Source: Rothia nasisuis
Lineage (GTDB): Bacteria; Actinomycetota; Actinomycetes; Actinomycetales; Micrococcaceae
NCBI RefSeq assembly: GCF_928381405.1
Contig: NZ_CAKMSB010000005.1
Span: 106,702-170,701 of the forward strand
Direction of reading: 5' to 3'
DNA length: 64,000 nt
Shown: piece by piece, positions 6,981 to 14,364 of the stretch
Position numbering within the stretch: the stretch's first letter is position 1
Layout of the letters: every line of letters starts with the position of its first letter
Notes under the pieces: model-generated
What the model was told of the DNA's origin: nothing
The model's database searches: none
What the model saw: the letters and a program-made list of their open reading frames with translations, nothing else
Position numbers and translations under genes: made by a program

Positions 6981-7955
6981 TTAACCGTCCACCAGCACCA
7001 GGGTTTCACTGGTGACAAAAGCAGCGTCCATCTTCACCAGCTGGTCAATCAGCACGGCCAGATCCTCCATAGAGTCATCGACCTCGATCTGCACAGGGTA
7101 GGAGGCGGTCAGCACCGAGAGCAGCTGCATGATGGCCTCGCGGGCACCGGGGTGGCCCACCCGGTAGCCGATGGTAATTTCGGTGGCATCATCCTCAGAG
7201 ACGGGCATCTGGCCAGCATCTACCTCGATGGGGCGGTAGCTCACAGCAAAGGCGATAATGTCGCCCTTCTTCCCGTTGGCCTGGGCGCGCAACACATCGT
7301 CGCGCAGCACGACGGCGCCCAGGGCTTCAGCCTCATCAGAGAGGAAGAGACGGTTAATGCGGCCTATGGGGAGGTCGGCGGGTTCGTCCCAGGTGTGCAC
7401 GGCCCGGTAGAAGTCCCAGAAGTTCTGGGTGAGTTCGACTGACCCGGTGGCTAGGTCCTCGATGGCCTGGGTGATGCGTTCGGAGTCGTCCTGGCGCAGG
7501 GGTACGGACGGCACCGCCCCGGCTTCAATGCGCACCATGCGCGAGCGCTGGGCAGCCGTGAAACCGCGGGCTAAGGCGAAGTTTAGGCCGGTGGATTCCG
7601 GCTCCACCTTGGTACGCAAGGCTGAGATTCCGCTGGGGGCTGAGGCGGCTGCGTCCTTGAGGGCCTGCAGGATTAGAGTGCCCAGCCCGGTACGGCGGTG
7701 ATCAGGGGCCACTTCAATGTAGCACCAGAGGCGGTTCGGGTGCAGGTCGGTCTCGTAGATAGCGCCCGCTGCCACGGGCACCCCCTGGTGCTCAGCGACC
7801 AGAGTACGTGAGAAAGGGGACTCCGAGCCAGAAGTAAAAGACGAGCGGAAAGCAGCTACCTGCCGGTTTTCGGGGTCGTTCCAGTACTCTAGCAGGGCAA
7901 GGGTGTCACCCTCATGCCAGGGGCGCAGGGTGTAGGTGGTCTCGGCGGTGCTCAT
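6981..7955 (-). CDS. two-domain GNAT N-acetyltransferase
   Basis: 324 residues from ATG 7955 (GAAAGAGA upstream); a longer frame to 7997 lacks a better signal. The N-terminal GNAT carries the CoA-binding loop VAPDHRRTGLGTLILQAL at about 75-92. The C-terminal half repeats a GNAT-like pattern (EITIGYRVGHPGAREAIMQLL), the layout of MshD-like tandem acetyltransferases. Substrate unknown: it lacks enough landmarks to call it mycothiol synthase. It probably shares a transcript with the ATL gene. Confidence 0.65.
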   Translation of the reverse strand: MSTAETTYTLRPWHEGDTLALLEYWNDPENRQVAAFRSSFTSGSESPFSRTLVAEHQGVPVAAGAIYETDLHPNRLWCYIEVAPDHRRTGLGTLILQALKDAAASAPSGISALRTKVEPESTGLNFALARGFTAAQRSRMVRIEAGAVPSVPLRQDDSERITQAIEDLATGSVELTQNFWDFYRAVHTWDEPADLPIGRINRLFLSDEAEALGAVVLRDDVLRAQANGKKGDIIAFAVSYRPIEVDAGQMPVSEDDATEITIGYRVGHPGAREAIMQLLSVLTASYPVQIEVDDSMEDLAVLIDQLVKMDAAFVTSETLVLVDG

Positions 7956-8080
7956 CGGATTCGTCTCTTTCAGTAAGGTCAGCGGGGGCGTACCCATCTA
8001 CTTTAGCGCCCTTACCCAGCGGTGGGCGTGCTTGCCCAAGAGACAGCTCATGCTGAGCGTGAACCTACCTCACGGTGTTG

Positions 8081-8130
8081 AGTTCATTTGCCTGTTACCG
8101 GCTAAAATTGAAGGGCTAAAAGTTCATTTG
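8081..8130 (+). repeat. pair of direct repeats AGTTCATTTG upstream of a GNAT gene
   Basis: AGTTCATTTG at 8081-8090 and again at 8121-8130, 40 bp apart (about four helical turns), directly upstream of the gene at 8155. Possible regulator-binding sites. Confidence 0.3.
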
Positions 8131-8154
8131 ACTCTATATACATAGCGTGGTGTT

Positions 8155-8775
8155 ATGACTTCTCCCCTTGCCCACAAGCCCACTCTCGTAGGTTCCCGTA
8201 TTGAGTTGCGCCCCTTTGACGCTGATGCTATTGATGCCATGATTAGCATTCTTCAGGAGCCAGAGGTGCTGATTAAGACCGGCACAGTCCACTCCCGGTC
8301 AACTGAGGCCCATCCCTTCGACGAGGCTAAGACTCGGGAGTGGTACGCCCGCCGCAACGATAAGATGAACCGCCTTGACCTGGCGATTTATGCGCTGGAT
8401 CAGCAGAAGTATGTAGGCGAGGTGGCTTTCAACGAGTACGACCCCGATAACGGGTCGGTTAACTACCGGATTGCGATTGGCCAGGCTGGCCAGAATAAAG
8501 GGTATGGTACCGAGGCTACTAAGCTCATGGTGGATTACGCCTTTGAGAAGCTGGATTTGCACCGCATTGAGTTGGAGGTGCTGGACTTCAACGAGCGCGC
8601 CAAGCACGTCTACACCTCCTGCGGGTTTGTAGCAGAAGGACGCCGCCGCGAGGCTTTCCTGATTGACGGCCAGTACCACGACGCGGTACTGAAAGCTGTG
8701 CTGCGTAGCGACTGGGAGGCAGCCCGCTCAGTGGCAGGCCACCTGACCCTCGACTTGAAGCGGGTAGAAATCTAG
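8155..8775 (+). CDS. GNAT acetyltransferase, RimJ/RimL type
   Basis: 206 residues. Motifs of the ribosomal-protein/antibiotic acetyltransferase branch: LVGSRIELRPFDADAIDAM at the N-terminus, YVGEVAFNEYDPDNGSVNYRI, then the CoA loop IGQAGQNKGYGTEATKLMVDYAF and the C-terminal LDLHRIELEVLDFNERAKHVYTS GFV. Substrate unknown. It converges on glyS with a long inverted repeat between. Confidence 0.75.
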   Translation: MTSPLAHKPTLVGSRIELRPFDADAIDAMISILQEPEVLIKTGTVHSRSTEAHPFDEAKTREWYARRNDKMNRLDLAIYALDQQKYVGEVAFNEYDPDNGSVNYRIAIGQAGQNKGYGTEATKLMVDYAFEKLDLHRIELEVLDFNERAKHVYTSCGFVAEGRRREAFLIDGQYHDAVLKAVLRSDWEAARSVAGHLTLDLKRVEI

Positions 8776-8798
8776 CGTCGCAGGTGCTGGAGGTATAG

Positions 8799-8911
8799 GA
8801 AAAGGCGGACGTGCAGAGAGCCCGCTGGCTCGGGGCTGGCGTGAATTGGGGTGAGCGCCCCAACGCGAGCCCCAAGAGGGTCAGCAGGCTCTCCGCACGT
8901 CCGTCCTTTTG
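8799..8911. terminator. long imperfect hairpin between convergent genes
   Basis: AAAAGGCGGACGTGCAGAGAGCC (8799 on) pairs with GGCTCTCCGCACGTCCGTCCTTTT near 8911 with few mismatches. The interior is itself palindromic (GGGGTGAGCGCCCC). At over 100 nt it is larger than an ordinary terminator and may be a small repeat element used as a two-way terminator. Confidence 0.55.
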
Positions 8912-8929
8912 TCTATCTAAACTAGCTTC

Positions 8930-10312
8930 TTACTTGGTCAGCTTGGCTGCCAGGTAGGCGGTGACCTGATCCAGGGCTACACGCTCCTGGGTCATGGTGT
9001 CGCGCTCGCGGATGGTCACTGCCTGGTCTTCCAGGGTGTCGAAGTCGACGGTGATGCAGAAGGGGGTGCCGATTTCGTCCTGGCGGCGGTAGCGGCGGCC
9101 GATGGCACCGGCGTCGTCGTAGTCGATGTTCCAGGCCCGGCGCAGCTCGTCGGCCAGGTTCTTGGCGGTGGGAACGAGGTCTTCCTTCTTAGAGAGGGGC
9201 AGCACGGCGGCCTTGACGGGGGCCAGGCGGGGGTCGAGCTTAAGCACGGTGCGCTTGTCGACGCCGCCCTTGGTGTTGGGAGCTTCGTCTTCCACGTAGG
9301 CATCCACCAGGAAGGCCATCATGGAGCGGGTCAGGCCGAAGGAGGGTTCGATGACGTAGGGCACGTAGCGTTCGCCGGTGCCCTGGTCGAAGTATTCGAG
9401 CCTAGCGTTGGAGTGTTCATTGTGCACGCCCAGGTCGTAGTTGGTGCGGTTGGCAACGCCCATGAGTTCGCCCCATTCGGAGCCCGTAAAGCCGAAGCGG
9501 TATTCGAGGTCCATGGTACCGGCTGAGTAGTGGGCGCGGTCGTCTTCGGGGACGTCGAACTTGCGCATGTTGTCGGGGTTGATGCCCAGGTCTACGAACC
9601 AGTTCCAGCAGTCTTCAATCCACTGGTCGTAGTAGAAGGGGGCGTCGTCGGGGTGCACGAAGTATTCGATTTCCATCTGTTCGAACTCGCGGGTTCGGAA
9701 GATGAAGTTGCCGGGGGTGATTTCGTTGCGGAAGGCCTTGCCGATCTGGCCGATGCCGAAGGGTGGGCGCTTGCGGGCGGCGGTGACGACGTTGTTGAAG
9801 TTAACGAAGATGCCCTGGGCGGTTTCGGGGCGCATGTAGTGCAGGCCCTCTTCGTTATCGACGGGGCCCAGATAGGTTTTCATGAGTCCTGAGAAGTTCT
9901 GGGGCTCGGTCCACTGGCCCTTGGTGCCGCACTTGGGGCAGACGATGTCTGCCATGCCGTTTTCGGGGGCGCGGCCCTTCTTGGCTTCGAAGGCTTCGAT
10001 CAGGTGGTCCTGGCGGTGGCGGGAGTGGCAGGAGAGGCATTCAACCAGGGGGTCGGTGAAGGTGGCGACGTGGCCTGAAGCTTCCCAGACTGCCTTAGGC
10101 AGGATAATGGAGGAGTCGAGGCCCACCATGTCTTCGCGTCCGCGTACGAAGGTCTGCCACCACTGCTGGCGGATGTTTTCTTTGAGTTCGGCACCGAGCG
10201 GGCCGTAGTCCCAGGCTGAGCGGGATCCACCGTAGATTTCGCCTGCTTGGAAGACGAATCCGCGGCGCTTGGCCAGTGAAATAACGTTGTCGAGTGTGGA
10301 CTTCGGTGCCAT
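8930..10312 (-). CDS. glyS: glycyl-tRNA synthetase, single-chain class II
   Basis: 460 residues; charges tRNA-Gly. N-terminal motif [20 protein letters not shown], motif-1/2 region [16 protein letters not shown] and [21 protein letters not shown], motif 3 [15 protein letters not shown] Cys-rich insert resembling a zinc site ([11 protein letters not shown] then CPKCGTKG) lies at about 96-145. The C-terminal anticodon-binding domain starts near [17 protein letters not shown]. This is the alpha2 enzyme found in Actinobacteria, not the bacterial alpha2beta2 form. ATG at 10312 follows a good ribosome site (AGGAGAAACC). Confidence 0.95.
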   Translation of the reverse strand: MAPKSTLDNVISLAKRRGFVFQAGEIYGGSRSAWDYGPLGAELKENIRQQWWQTFVRGREDMVGLDSSIILPKAVWEASGHVATFTDPLVECLSCHSRHRQDHLIEAFEAKKGRAPENGMADIVCPKCGTKGQWTEPQNFSGLMKTYLGPVDNEEGLHYMRPETAQGIFVNFNNVVTAARKRPPFGIGQIGKAFRNEITPGNFIFRTREFEQMEIEYFVHPDDAPFYYDQWIEDCWNWFVDLGINPDNMRKFDVPEDDRAHYSAGTMDLEYRFGFTGSEWGELMGVANRTNYDLGVHNEHSNARLEYFDQGTGERYVPYVIEPSFGLTRSMMAFLVDAYVEDEAPNTKGGVDKRTVLKLDPRLAPVKAAVLPLSKKEDLVPTAKNLADELRRAWNIDYDDAGAIGRRYRRQDEIGTPFCITVDFDTLEDQAVTIRERDTMTQERVALDQVTAYLAAKLTK

Positions 10313-10424
10313 GTGTTTTGGTTTCTCCTATGAGCCTGCGCCACCGGTTGTGGCGTGCTTGGATGGTTGTGCGCCGGTTTGCGCGCCTTTAAGACTACCG
10401 CACGGGTGGCTGATGGGGTGCCGG

Positions 10425-10430
10425 TAAAGT
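10425..10430 (+). promoter_or_regulatory. -10 box of a likely leaderless promoter
   Basis: TAAAGT ends 7 nt before the ATG at 10438. There is no ribosome-binding site upstream of that ATG. Confidence 0.4.
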
Positions 10431-10437
10431 GATAGGT

Positions 10438-10656
10438 ATGAGTATTGAGTCTGTTGTGATTCGTGATGAGATGATTCGCCTGGGCCAGTTTTTGAAGCTG
10501 GCTAGCCTGGTGGAGAATGGGGTACATGCCCGGCAGGTGATTCAGGACGGCCTGGTCAAGGTCAACGGGGAGATTTGTGAACAACGTGGGCGGCAGCTAC
10601 ATGCTGGCGATACCGTTGAGCTGAACGGTCTGACGGTGCAGGTGGAGACCGAGTAA
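10438..10656 (+). CDS. S4-domain RNA-binding protein
   Basis: 72 residues from ATG 10438; an upstream in-frame start at 10429 adds three residues and would sit inside the promoter. It is almost entirely an S4 domain: RLGQFLKLASLVENGVHAR, IQDGLVKVNG and RGRQLHAGDTVELNG. It resembles the YbcJ/YaaA group of small proteins that bind structured RNA, possibly on the ribosome. Divergent from glyS. No enzymatic domain follows the S4 unit. Confidence 0.8.
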   Translation: MSIESVVIRDEMIRLGQFLKLASLVENGVHARQVIQDGLVKVNGEICEQRGRQLHAGDTVELNGLTVQVETE

Positions 10657-10679
10657 GCTAACTGCTCTTACCACCTGGG

Positions 10680-11366
10680 TTAAGCAGACAGTACCTTCTC
10701 TTTGAGGAACCCCGCGACGTGGGTGAGTTCTGCTGCTGCAACCCCGTGCCCGATGTTGGGGTAGGTCTGGGCGGTGAGAGCGGTGTGGTCGGCTGCCCAC
10801 TCCTGGGTGTAAGTAATTTTGTCGGAGGTGATGATGGGGTCAGCTTGGTCGCGCCCCCAGAAGAGGGGCAGGGGTGTAGCTGCCAGCTGGGCGTCCTTGA
10901 AGTAGTGCTCTCCCCCGGCCACGGCGTAGCCGGAGAGCCCTACCACGGCCTTGATAAGGTCGGGGCGGGCACGGGCTACCGAGGTAGCAAGAGCCATGCC
11001 CTGGGAGAAGCCCAGCAGGGTCACGCTTTCGTAGTCGGCGGCGATGGGTTCCAGCCAGCCCAGCAGGTAGTCCACGGCTAGTTCGATTGCGGTGAAGCCT
11101 ACGGTTTCAAGCTGCTGGTTAAGGGGCCACCATTGGTAGCCCATGGCGGAGCCTTGGATGTAGGCGGAGCCTGCGTCTGCTGGTAGCTGGTAGCCAACGG
11201 GCTGGGGCGCGCGGACGGACGCGTAGGTCACCTTCTCGCTGGGCAGGTAGGGGGTGAGCCCCAGCAGGTCACGCTCGTGGGAGCCGTAGCCGTGTAGGAG
11301 GACGACCAGGTGGGTGCCCTGGCGGAAGGGCTCTGCCTTGGAATATTCAACAAGGTACTGGTTCAT
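10680..11366 (-). CDS. phospholipase/carboxylesterase-type alpha/beta hydrolase
   Basis: 228 residues from ATG 11366 (TTG 11375 is also in frame). Oxyanion-hole motif LVVLLHGYGSHERDL near the N-terminus, nucleophile S121 in LLGFSQGMALA, Asp in GRDQADPIIT and His in YPNIGHGV. This is the compact esterase layout of YpfH/EstB-like enzymes. Physiological substrate unknown. It lies 20 bp downstream of metX on the same strand and could be read through from it. Confidence 0.75.
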   Translation of the reverse strand: MNQYLVEYSKAEPFRQGTHLVVLLHGYGSHERDLLGLTPYLPSEKVTYASVRAPQPVGYQLPADAGSAYIQGSAMGYQWWPLNQQLETVGFTAIELAVDYLLGWLEPIAADYESVTLLGFSQGMALATSVARARPDLIKAVVGLSGYAVAGGEHYFKDAQLAATPLPLFWGRDQADPIITSDKITYTQEWAADHTALTAQTYPNIGHGVAAAELTHVAGFLKEKVLSA

Positions 11367-11396
11367 AACTCCCAACTTACCACCGGCAGAGCCAGC

Positions 11397-12623
11397 CTAG
11401 GCCACTGCCCACAGGTGTTTGCGCCCCCGCGGTTGTGCTTCGTCGGCGGCATCCTGGGCTTCAATGCTGGTGGCAAGAATCCTCTCAAGTTGTCCGTGTT
11501 CGATGAGGAAGCCATCGTGGCCGCAGGGCGAGTGAATCACGGCAGGTTCTACGGGGTTGGGCAGGGCTGCTGCCAGGATTTGTGAATCGGAGGGGAAGAA
11601 GAGACGGTCGGAGTCGACGTAGGCGATAGTCCAGTTGCAGGTGGTGCGGGCGAGGGCTTTGTCGAGGCCGCCGCGGTCACGCCCGAGATCGTGGGAGAGC
11701 AGAGCTTCGTTGATGGCCAGGTAGGAGTTGGCGTCAAAGCGGTTGGTGAGTTTGGTGCCGTGATGATCCAGGTAGTTTTCGACCTGGTAGCGGCCACGTT
11801 CTGCGGTGAGGGGGTGCAGGACGTTGTGGCCGTCCTGGGCGTCGCGGCCAAAGCGGAAGTGGAGTTCGGCGGCTGAGCGGTAGGTGGTGTGGGCGATACG
11901 GCGGGCCAGGGCGAGGCCGGTGACGGGGCCGGGGCCCGGGTAGTAGTCACCGCCTGCAAACCCCGGATCCTGGCGGATAGCCAGGTTTTGCATATGGCCC
12001 CATGCAATCTGCTCGGCGGTGGCTGCGGGTCCGGAGGCAATCACGGCGCAGGAGCGGACGAGGCCGGGGTAGGTGACGGCCCATTCAGCGGCGCGGGCCC
12101 CGCCTAAGGAGCCGCCGATGACGTGGTGCAGAGATTTGACGCCCAGCGCATCGAGCAGGCGTTTTTCGGCGTGCACGCTGTCGCGGATGGTAACCAGGGG
12201 GAAGCGGGAACCCCAGGGTCTACCCTCCGGGTCAGCCGAGGCAGGCGCCGGTGACGAGGGCCCGGTTGACCCATAGCATCCTCCCACCATGTTGGGGGAA
12301 ATAACGAAGTATTTGTCGGTGTCGATGACGCGGCCGGGGCCGACGGCGGTAGGCCACCAGCCGGCAGCCTCAGCGGCCTCGCGGTCCTGCTCACTGGCGC
12401 CAGCCCCTACGCGCCCTGCCGAGACGTGGGTGTCTCCGGTCAGGGCGTGCAGAATCAGAATGGCGTTGTCGCCCGCCTCGTTGAGGGCTCCCCAGGTTTC
12501 GTAGCCGATGGTGACGTCGGGGAGCAATGCGCCTGATTCGAGGGGCAGGTCACCAACCTGGGCGTAGGTGAGCACGCCGTCGGTACGGGTGGGGGTGGTG
12601 TCAGCGGGGCGGGCGGTCGTCAT
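11397..12623 (-). CDS. metX: homoserine O-acetyltransferase
   Basis: 408 residues. Makes O-acetylhomoserine from homoserine and acetyl-CoA, the first committed step of methionine synthesis. Alpha/beta-hydrolase fold with nucleophile S172 in HHVIGGSLGGARAAEW. Other landmarks are ILILHALTGDTHVSAG, the family signature FVISPNMVGGCYGSTGP, and the C-terminal Asp (YVDSDRLFFP) and His (CGHDGFLIE) of the triad. It starts 4 nt after the metY stop, with its ribosome site overlapping that stop, so it is in an operon under the riboswitch. Confidence 0.93.
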   Translation of the reverse strand: MTTARPADTTPTRTDGVLTYAQVGDLPLESGALLPDVTIGYETWGALNEAGDNAILILHALTGDTHVSAGRVGAGASEQDREAAEAAGWWPTAVGPGRVIDTDKYFVISPNMVGGCYGSTGPSSPAPASADPEGRPWGSRFPLVTIRDSVHAEKRLLDALGVKSLHHVIGGSLGGARAAEWAVTYPGLVRSCAVIASGPAATAEQIAWGHMQNLAIRQDPGFAGGDYYPGPGPVTGLALARRIAHTTYRSAAELHFRFGRDAQDGHNVLHPLTAERGRYQVENYLDHHGTKLTNRFDANSYLAINEALLSHDLGRDRGGLDKALARTTCNWTIAYVDSDRLFFPSDSQILAAALPNPVEPAVIHSPCGHDGFLIEHGQLERILATSIEAQDAADEAQPRGRKHLWAVA

Positions 12624-12627
12624 TGAA

Positions 12628-13983
12628 CTACCTTTCCTGAGCGATGGCGGTGAAGCCGAGTTCGAGGTCAGCGAGGATATCGTCGATGTGCTCTATACCT
12701 ACCGAGAGGCGAATGAAGGCGGGGTTGATGCCGATGGCTTCAAGCTCTTCGGTGGTGGACTGACTGTGGGTGGTGGAGGCCGGATGTACAGCGAGCGAGC
12801 GCACGTCGCCGATATTGACCAGCAGGGAGTGCAGGGAGAGGGAGTCCACGAATTTCTGGGCGGTTGCGGCGTCGGCCTCCTTGAGGGTGAAGCCGAGGAC
12901 GGCACCGGCCCCCTTGGGTAGGTATTTTTGAGCCAGTTGGTAGTAGGGGGAATCGGGTAGGCCGGAGTAGGTGACCGATTCGACCTGGGGGTGGTCCTTG
13001 AGGAAGTCGGCAACCTTGCGGGCGTTCTCTACGTGGCGTTCGACGCGCAGGGAGAGGGTTTCAAGACCGATGGCGATGTTGAAGGCGTTGGTCGGTGAGA
13101 TGGATGAGCCCAGGTCGCGCAACAGGGAGACGCGGGCTTTGAGGATGTAGGAGAGGTTAACTCCGAAGACACCGTCCGCGCCGAGGTCACGGGCGTAGAT
13201 CAGGCCGTGGTAGCTTTCGTCGGGCTGGTTGAAGAGGGGGTACTTGTCGGGGTAGGCGCCGTAGTCGAAGTTGCCGGAGTCGACGATGACGCCGCCGACC
13301 GAGGTACCGTGACCACCCAGGTATTTGGTGGCTGAGTGGATGACCACGTCAGCGCCGTACTTGATGGGGTTGAGCAGGTAGGGGGTGGCTACGGTGTTGT
13401 CAACAATCAGCGGTACCCCCACCTCATGGGCTACGCCTGAGACGGCTTCAATGTCGAGCACGTCGCCGCGGGGGTTGGGCAGGGTTTCTGCGTAGAAGGC
13501 CTTGGTGTTCTCGCGGGCGGCAGCTCGCCAGGATTCAGGGTCGGCAGGATCATCAACGAAGGTGGTTTCAATGCCCAGGTTCTTAAGGGTGTACTTGAGC
13601 AGGTTGAAGCTGCCACCGTAGAGGGAGGGGGAGGCAACGATGTGGTCACCGGCCCCCGCAATGTTCAGAATCGCGAAGGTGGAGGCTGCCTGGCCGCTGG
13701 CGAGTAGCAGAGCTCCGACGCCGCCTTCGAGAGCCGCGATACGGTTTTCGACCGCTTCTTGGGTTGGGTTGTTAATGCGGGAGTAGATGGGGCCAAGTTC
13801 TGAGAGGGCGAAGCGGCCAGCTGCCTGGGCGGAGTCCTTGAAGACAAAGGACGTGGTCTGGTAGATGGGCAGGGCACGGGCACCGGTTGCCGCATCGGGC
13901 TCCTGGCCTGCGTGAATCTGCTGGGTTTCGAACTTCCAGCCTGTGGGGTTGGAGGGGGTGGGAAGGGTGTTCTCGGTGGTCAT
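12628..13983 (-). CDS. metY: O-acetylhomoserine sulfhydrylase
   Basis: 451 residues. PLP enzyme that converts O-acetylhomoserine and sulfide to homocysteine. The PLP lysine is K220 in VIHSATKYLGGHGTSVGG. Other conserved elements are YSRINNPTQEAVENRIAALEGG, LLLASGQAASTFAIL, PLIVDNTVATPYL and SLAVHPASTTHSQ. Its length and AHQ-type features fit MetY rather than cystathionine gamma-synthase. First gene of metY-metX, behind the SAM-IV-type riboswitch. Confidence 0.93.
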   Translation of the reverse strand: MTTENTLPTPSNPTGWKFETQQIHAGQEPDAATGARALPIYQTTSFVFKDSAQAAGRFALSELGPIYSRINNPTQEAVENRIAALEGGVGALLLASGQAASTFAILNIAGAGDHIVASPSLYGGSFNLLKYTLKNLGIETTFVDDPADPESWRAAARENTKAFYAETLPNPRGDVLDIEAVSGVAHEVGVPLIVDNTVATPYLLNPIKYGADVVIHSATKYLGGHGTSVGGVIVDSGNFDYGAYPDKYPLFNQPDESYHGLIYARDLGADGVFGVNLSYILKARVSLLRDLGSSISPTNAFNIAIGLETLSLRVERHVENARKVADFLKDHPQVESVTYSGLPDSPYYQLAQKYLPKGAGAVLGFTLKEADAATAQKFVDSLSLHSLLVNIGDVRSLAVHPASTTHSQSTTEELEAIGINPAFIRLSVGIEHIDDILADLELGFTAIAQER

Positions 13984-14109
13984 GCGGTTACTCCTAGGGA
14001 GGTAGTGGTGTTTCAGTGTTCAGTTGAAACGGGCCGCATGCCGTATCTTCCGCCCGGGTAAGGAGGAAAAGAATCTGATGCCCTCGCAGAAGATAGAGGC
14101 ACATCGGTC

Positions 14110-14232
14110 CCGCGCTTGCGTACCTGGTTCTCGATGGGTACGCCAGGTCTTCACCCAGGGCACCCCACCGCGAGTGGAGGGTTGCCGACCAGCTAGCTGG
14201 GGCTTAGTGCTGGCTCTCTTGACCTGGTTCAA
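14110..14232 (-). ncRNA. SAM-IV-type riboswitch controlling metY-metX
   Basis: Read on the minus strand from 14224: GGTCAAGAGAGCCAGC, then AAGCCCCAGCTAGCTGG, CGGCAACCCTCC, GCGGTGGGGTGCCC and TGGGTGAAGACCTGG. This order matches the conserved core of actinobacterial SAM-IV aptamers (GGUCA-GAG-GCCAGC ... CGGCAACCCUCC ... GGGGUGCC). It is followed by an extra stem (CGTACC ... GGTACG). It lies about 130 bp upstream of metY. Known for the class: SAM binding represses methionine genes. Boundaries are approximate. Confidence 0.8.
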
Positions 14233-14261
14233 GTCTGCACAGAAGGGGCTGGTAGCGTCAA
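14232..14261 (-). promoter_or_regulatory. promoter of riboswitch-metY-metX
   Basis: On the minus strand TTGACG (14261-14256) and CAGACT (14237-14232) with an 18-bp spacer, placed so that transcription starts at the 5' edge of the aptamer. Confidence 0.5.
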
Positions 14262-14326
14262 GAGCAGGTTGGAAGATTTCAGCATGTGTCGTTCTATTGC
14301 GCAGGTTACGTAACGGGGGCGTCCTT

Positions 14327-14332
14327 TAGAAT
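14327..14332 (+). promoter_or_regulatory. -10 box upstream of the oligopeptidase gene
   Basis: TAGAAT 33 nt before the chosen ATG. No clear -35 hexamer at normal spacing. Confidence 0.3.
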
Positions 14333-14364
14333 AAGGGGAGGTTAAGTTTTCTGTGAAAGGGCTG

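Noticed and set aside
6783..7442. 219-codon frame opposite the alkyltransferase-like and GNAT genes
   Set aside because: Shadow frame rich in Gly/His/Gln with no family; the genes on the other strand are well supported.
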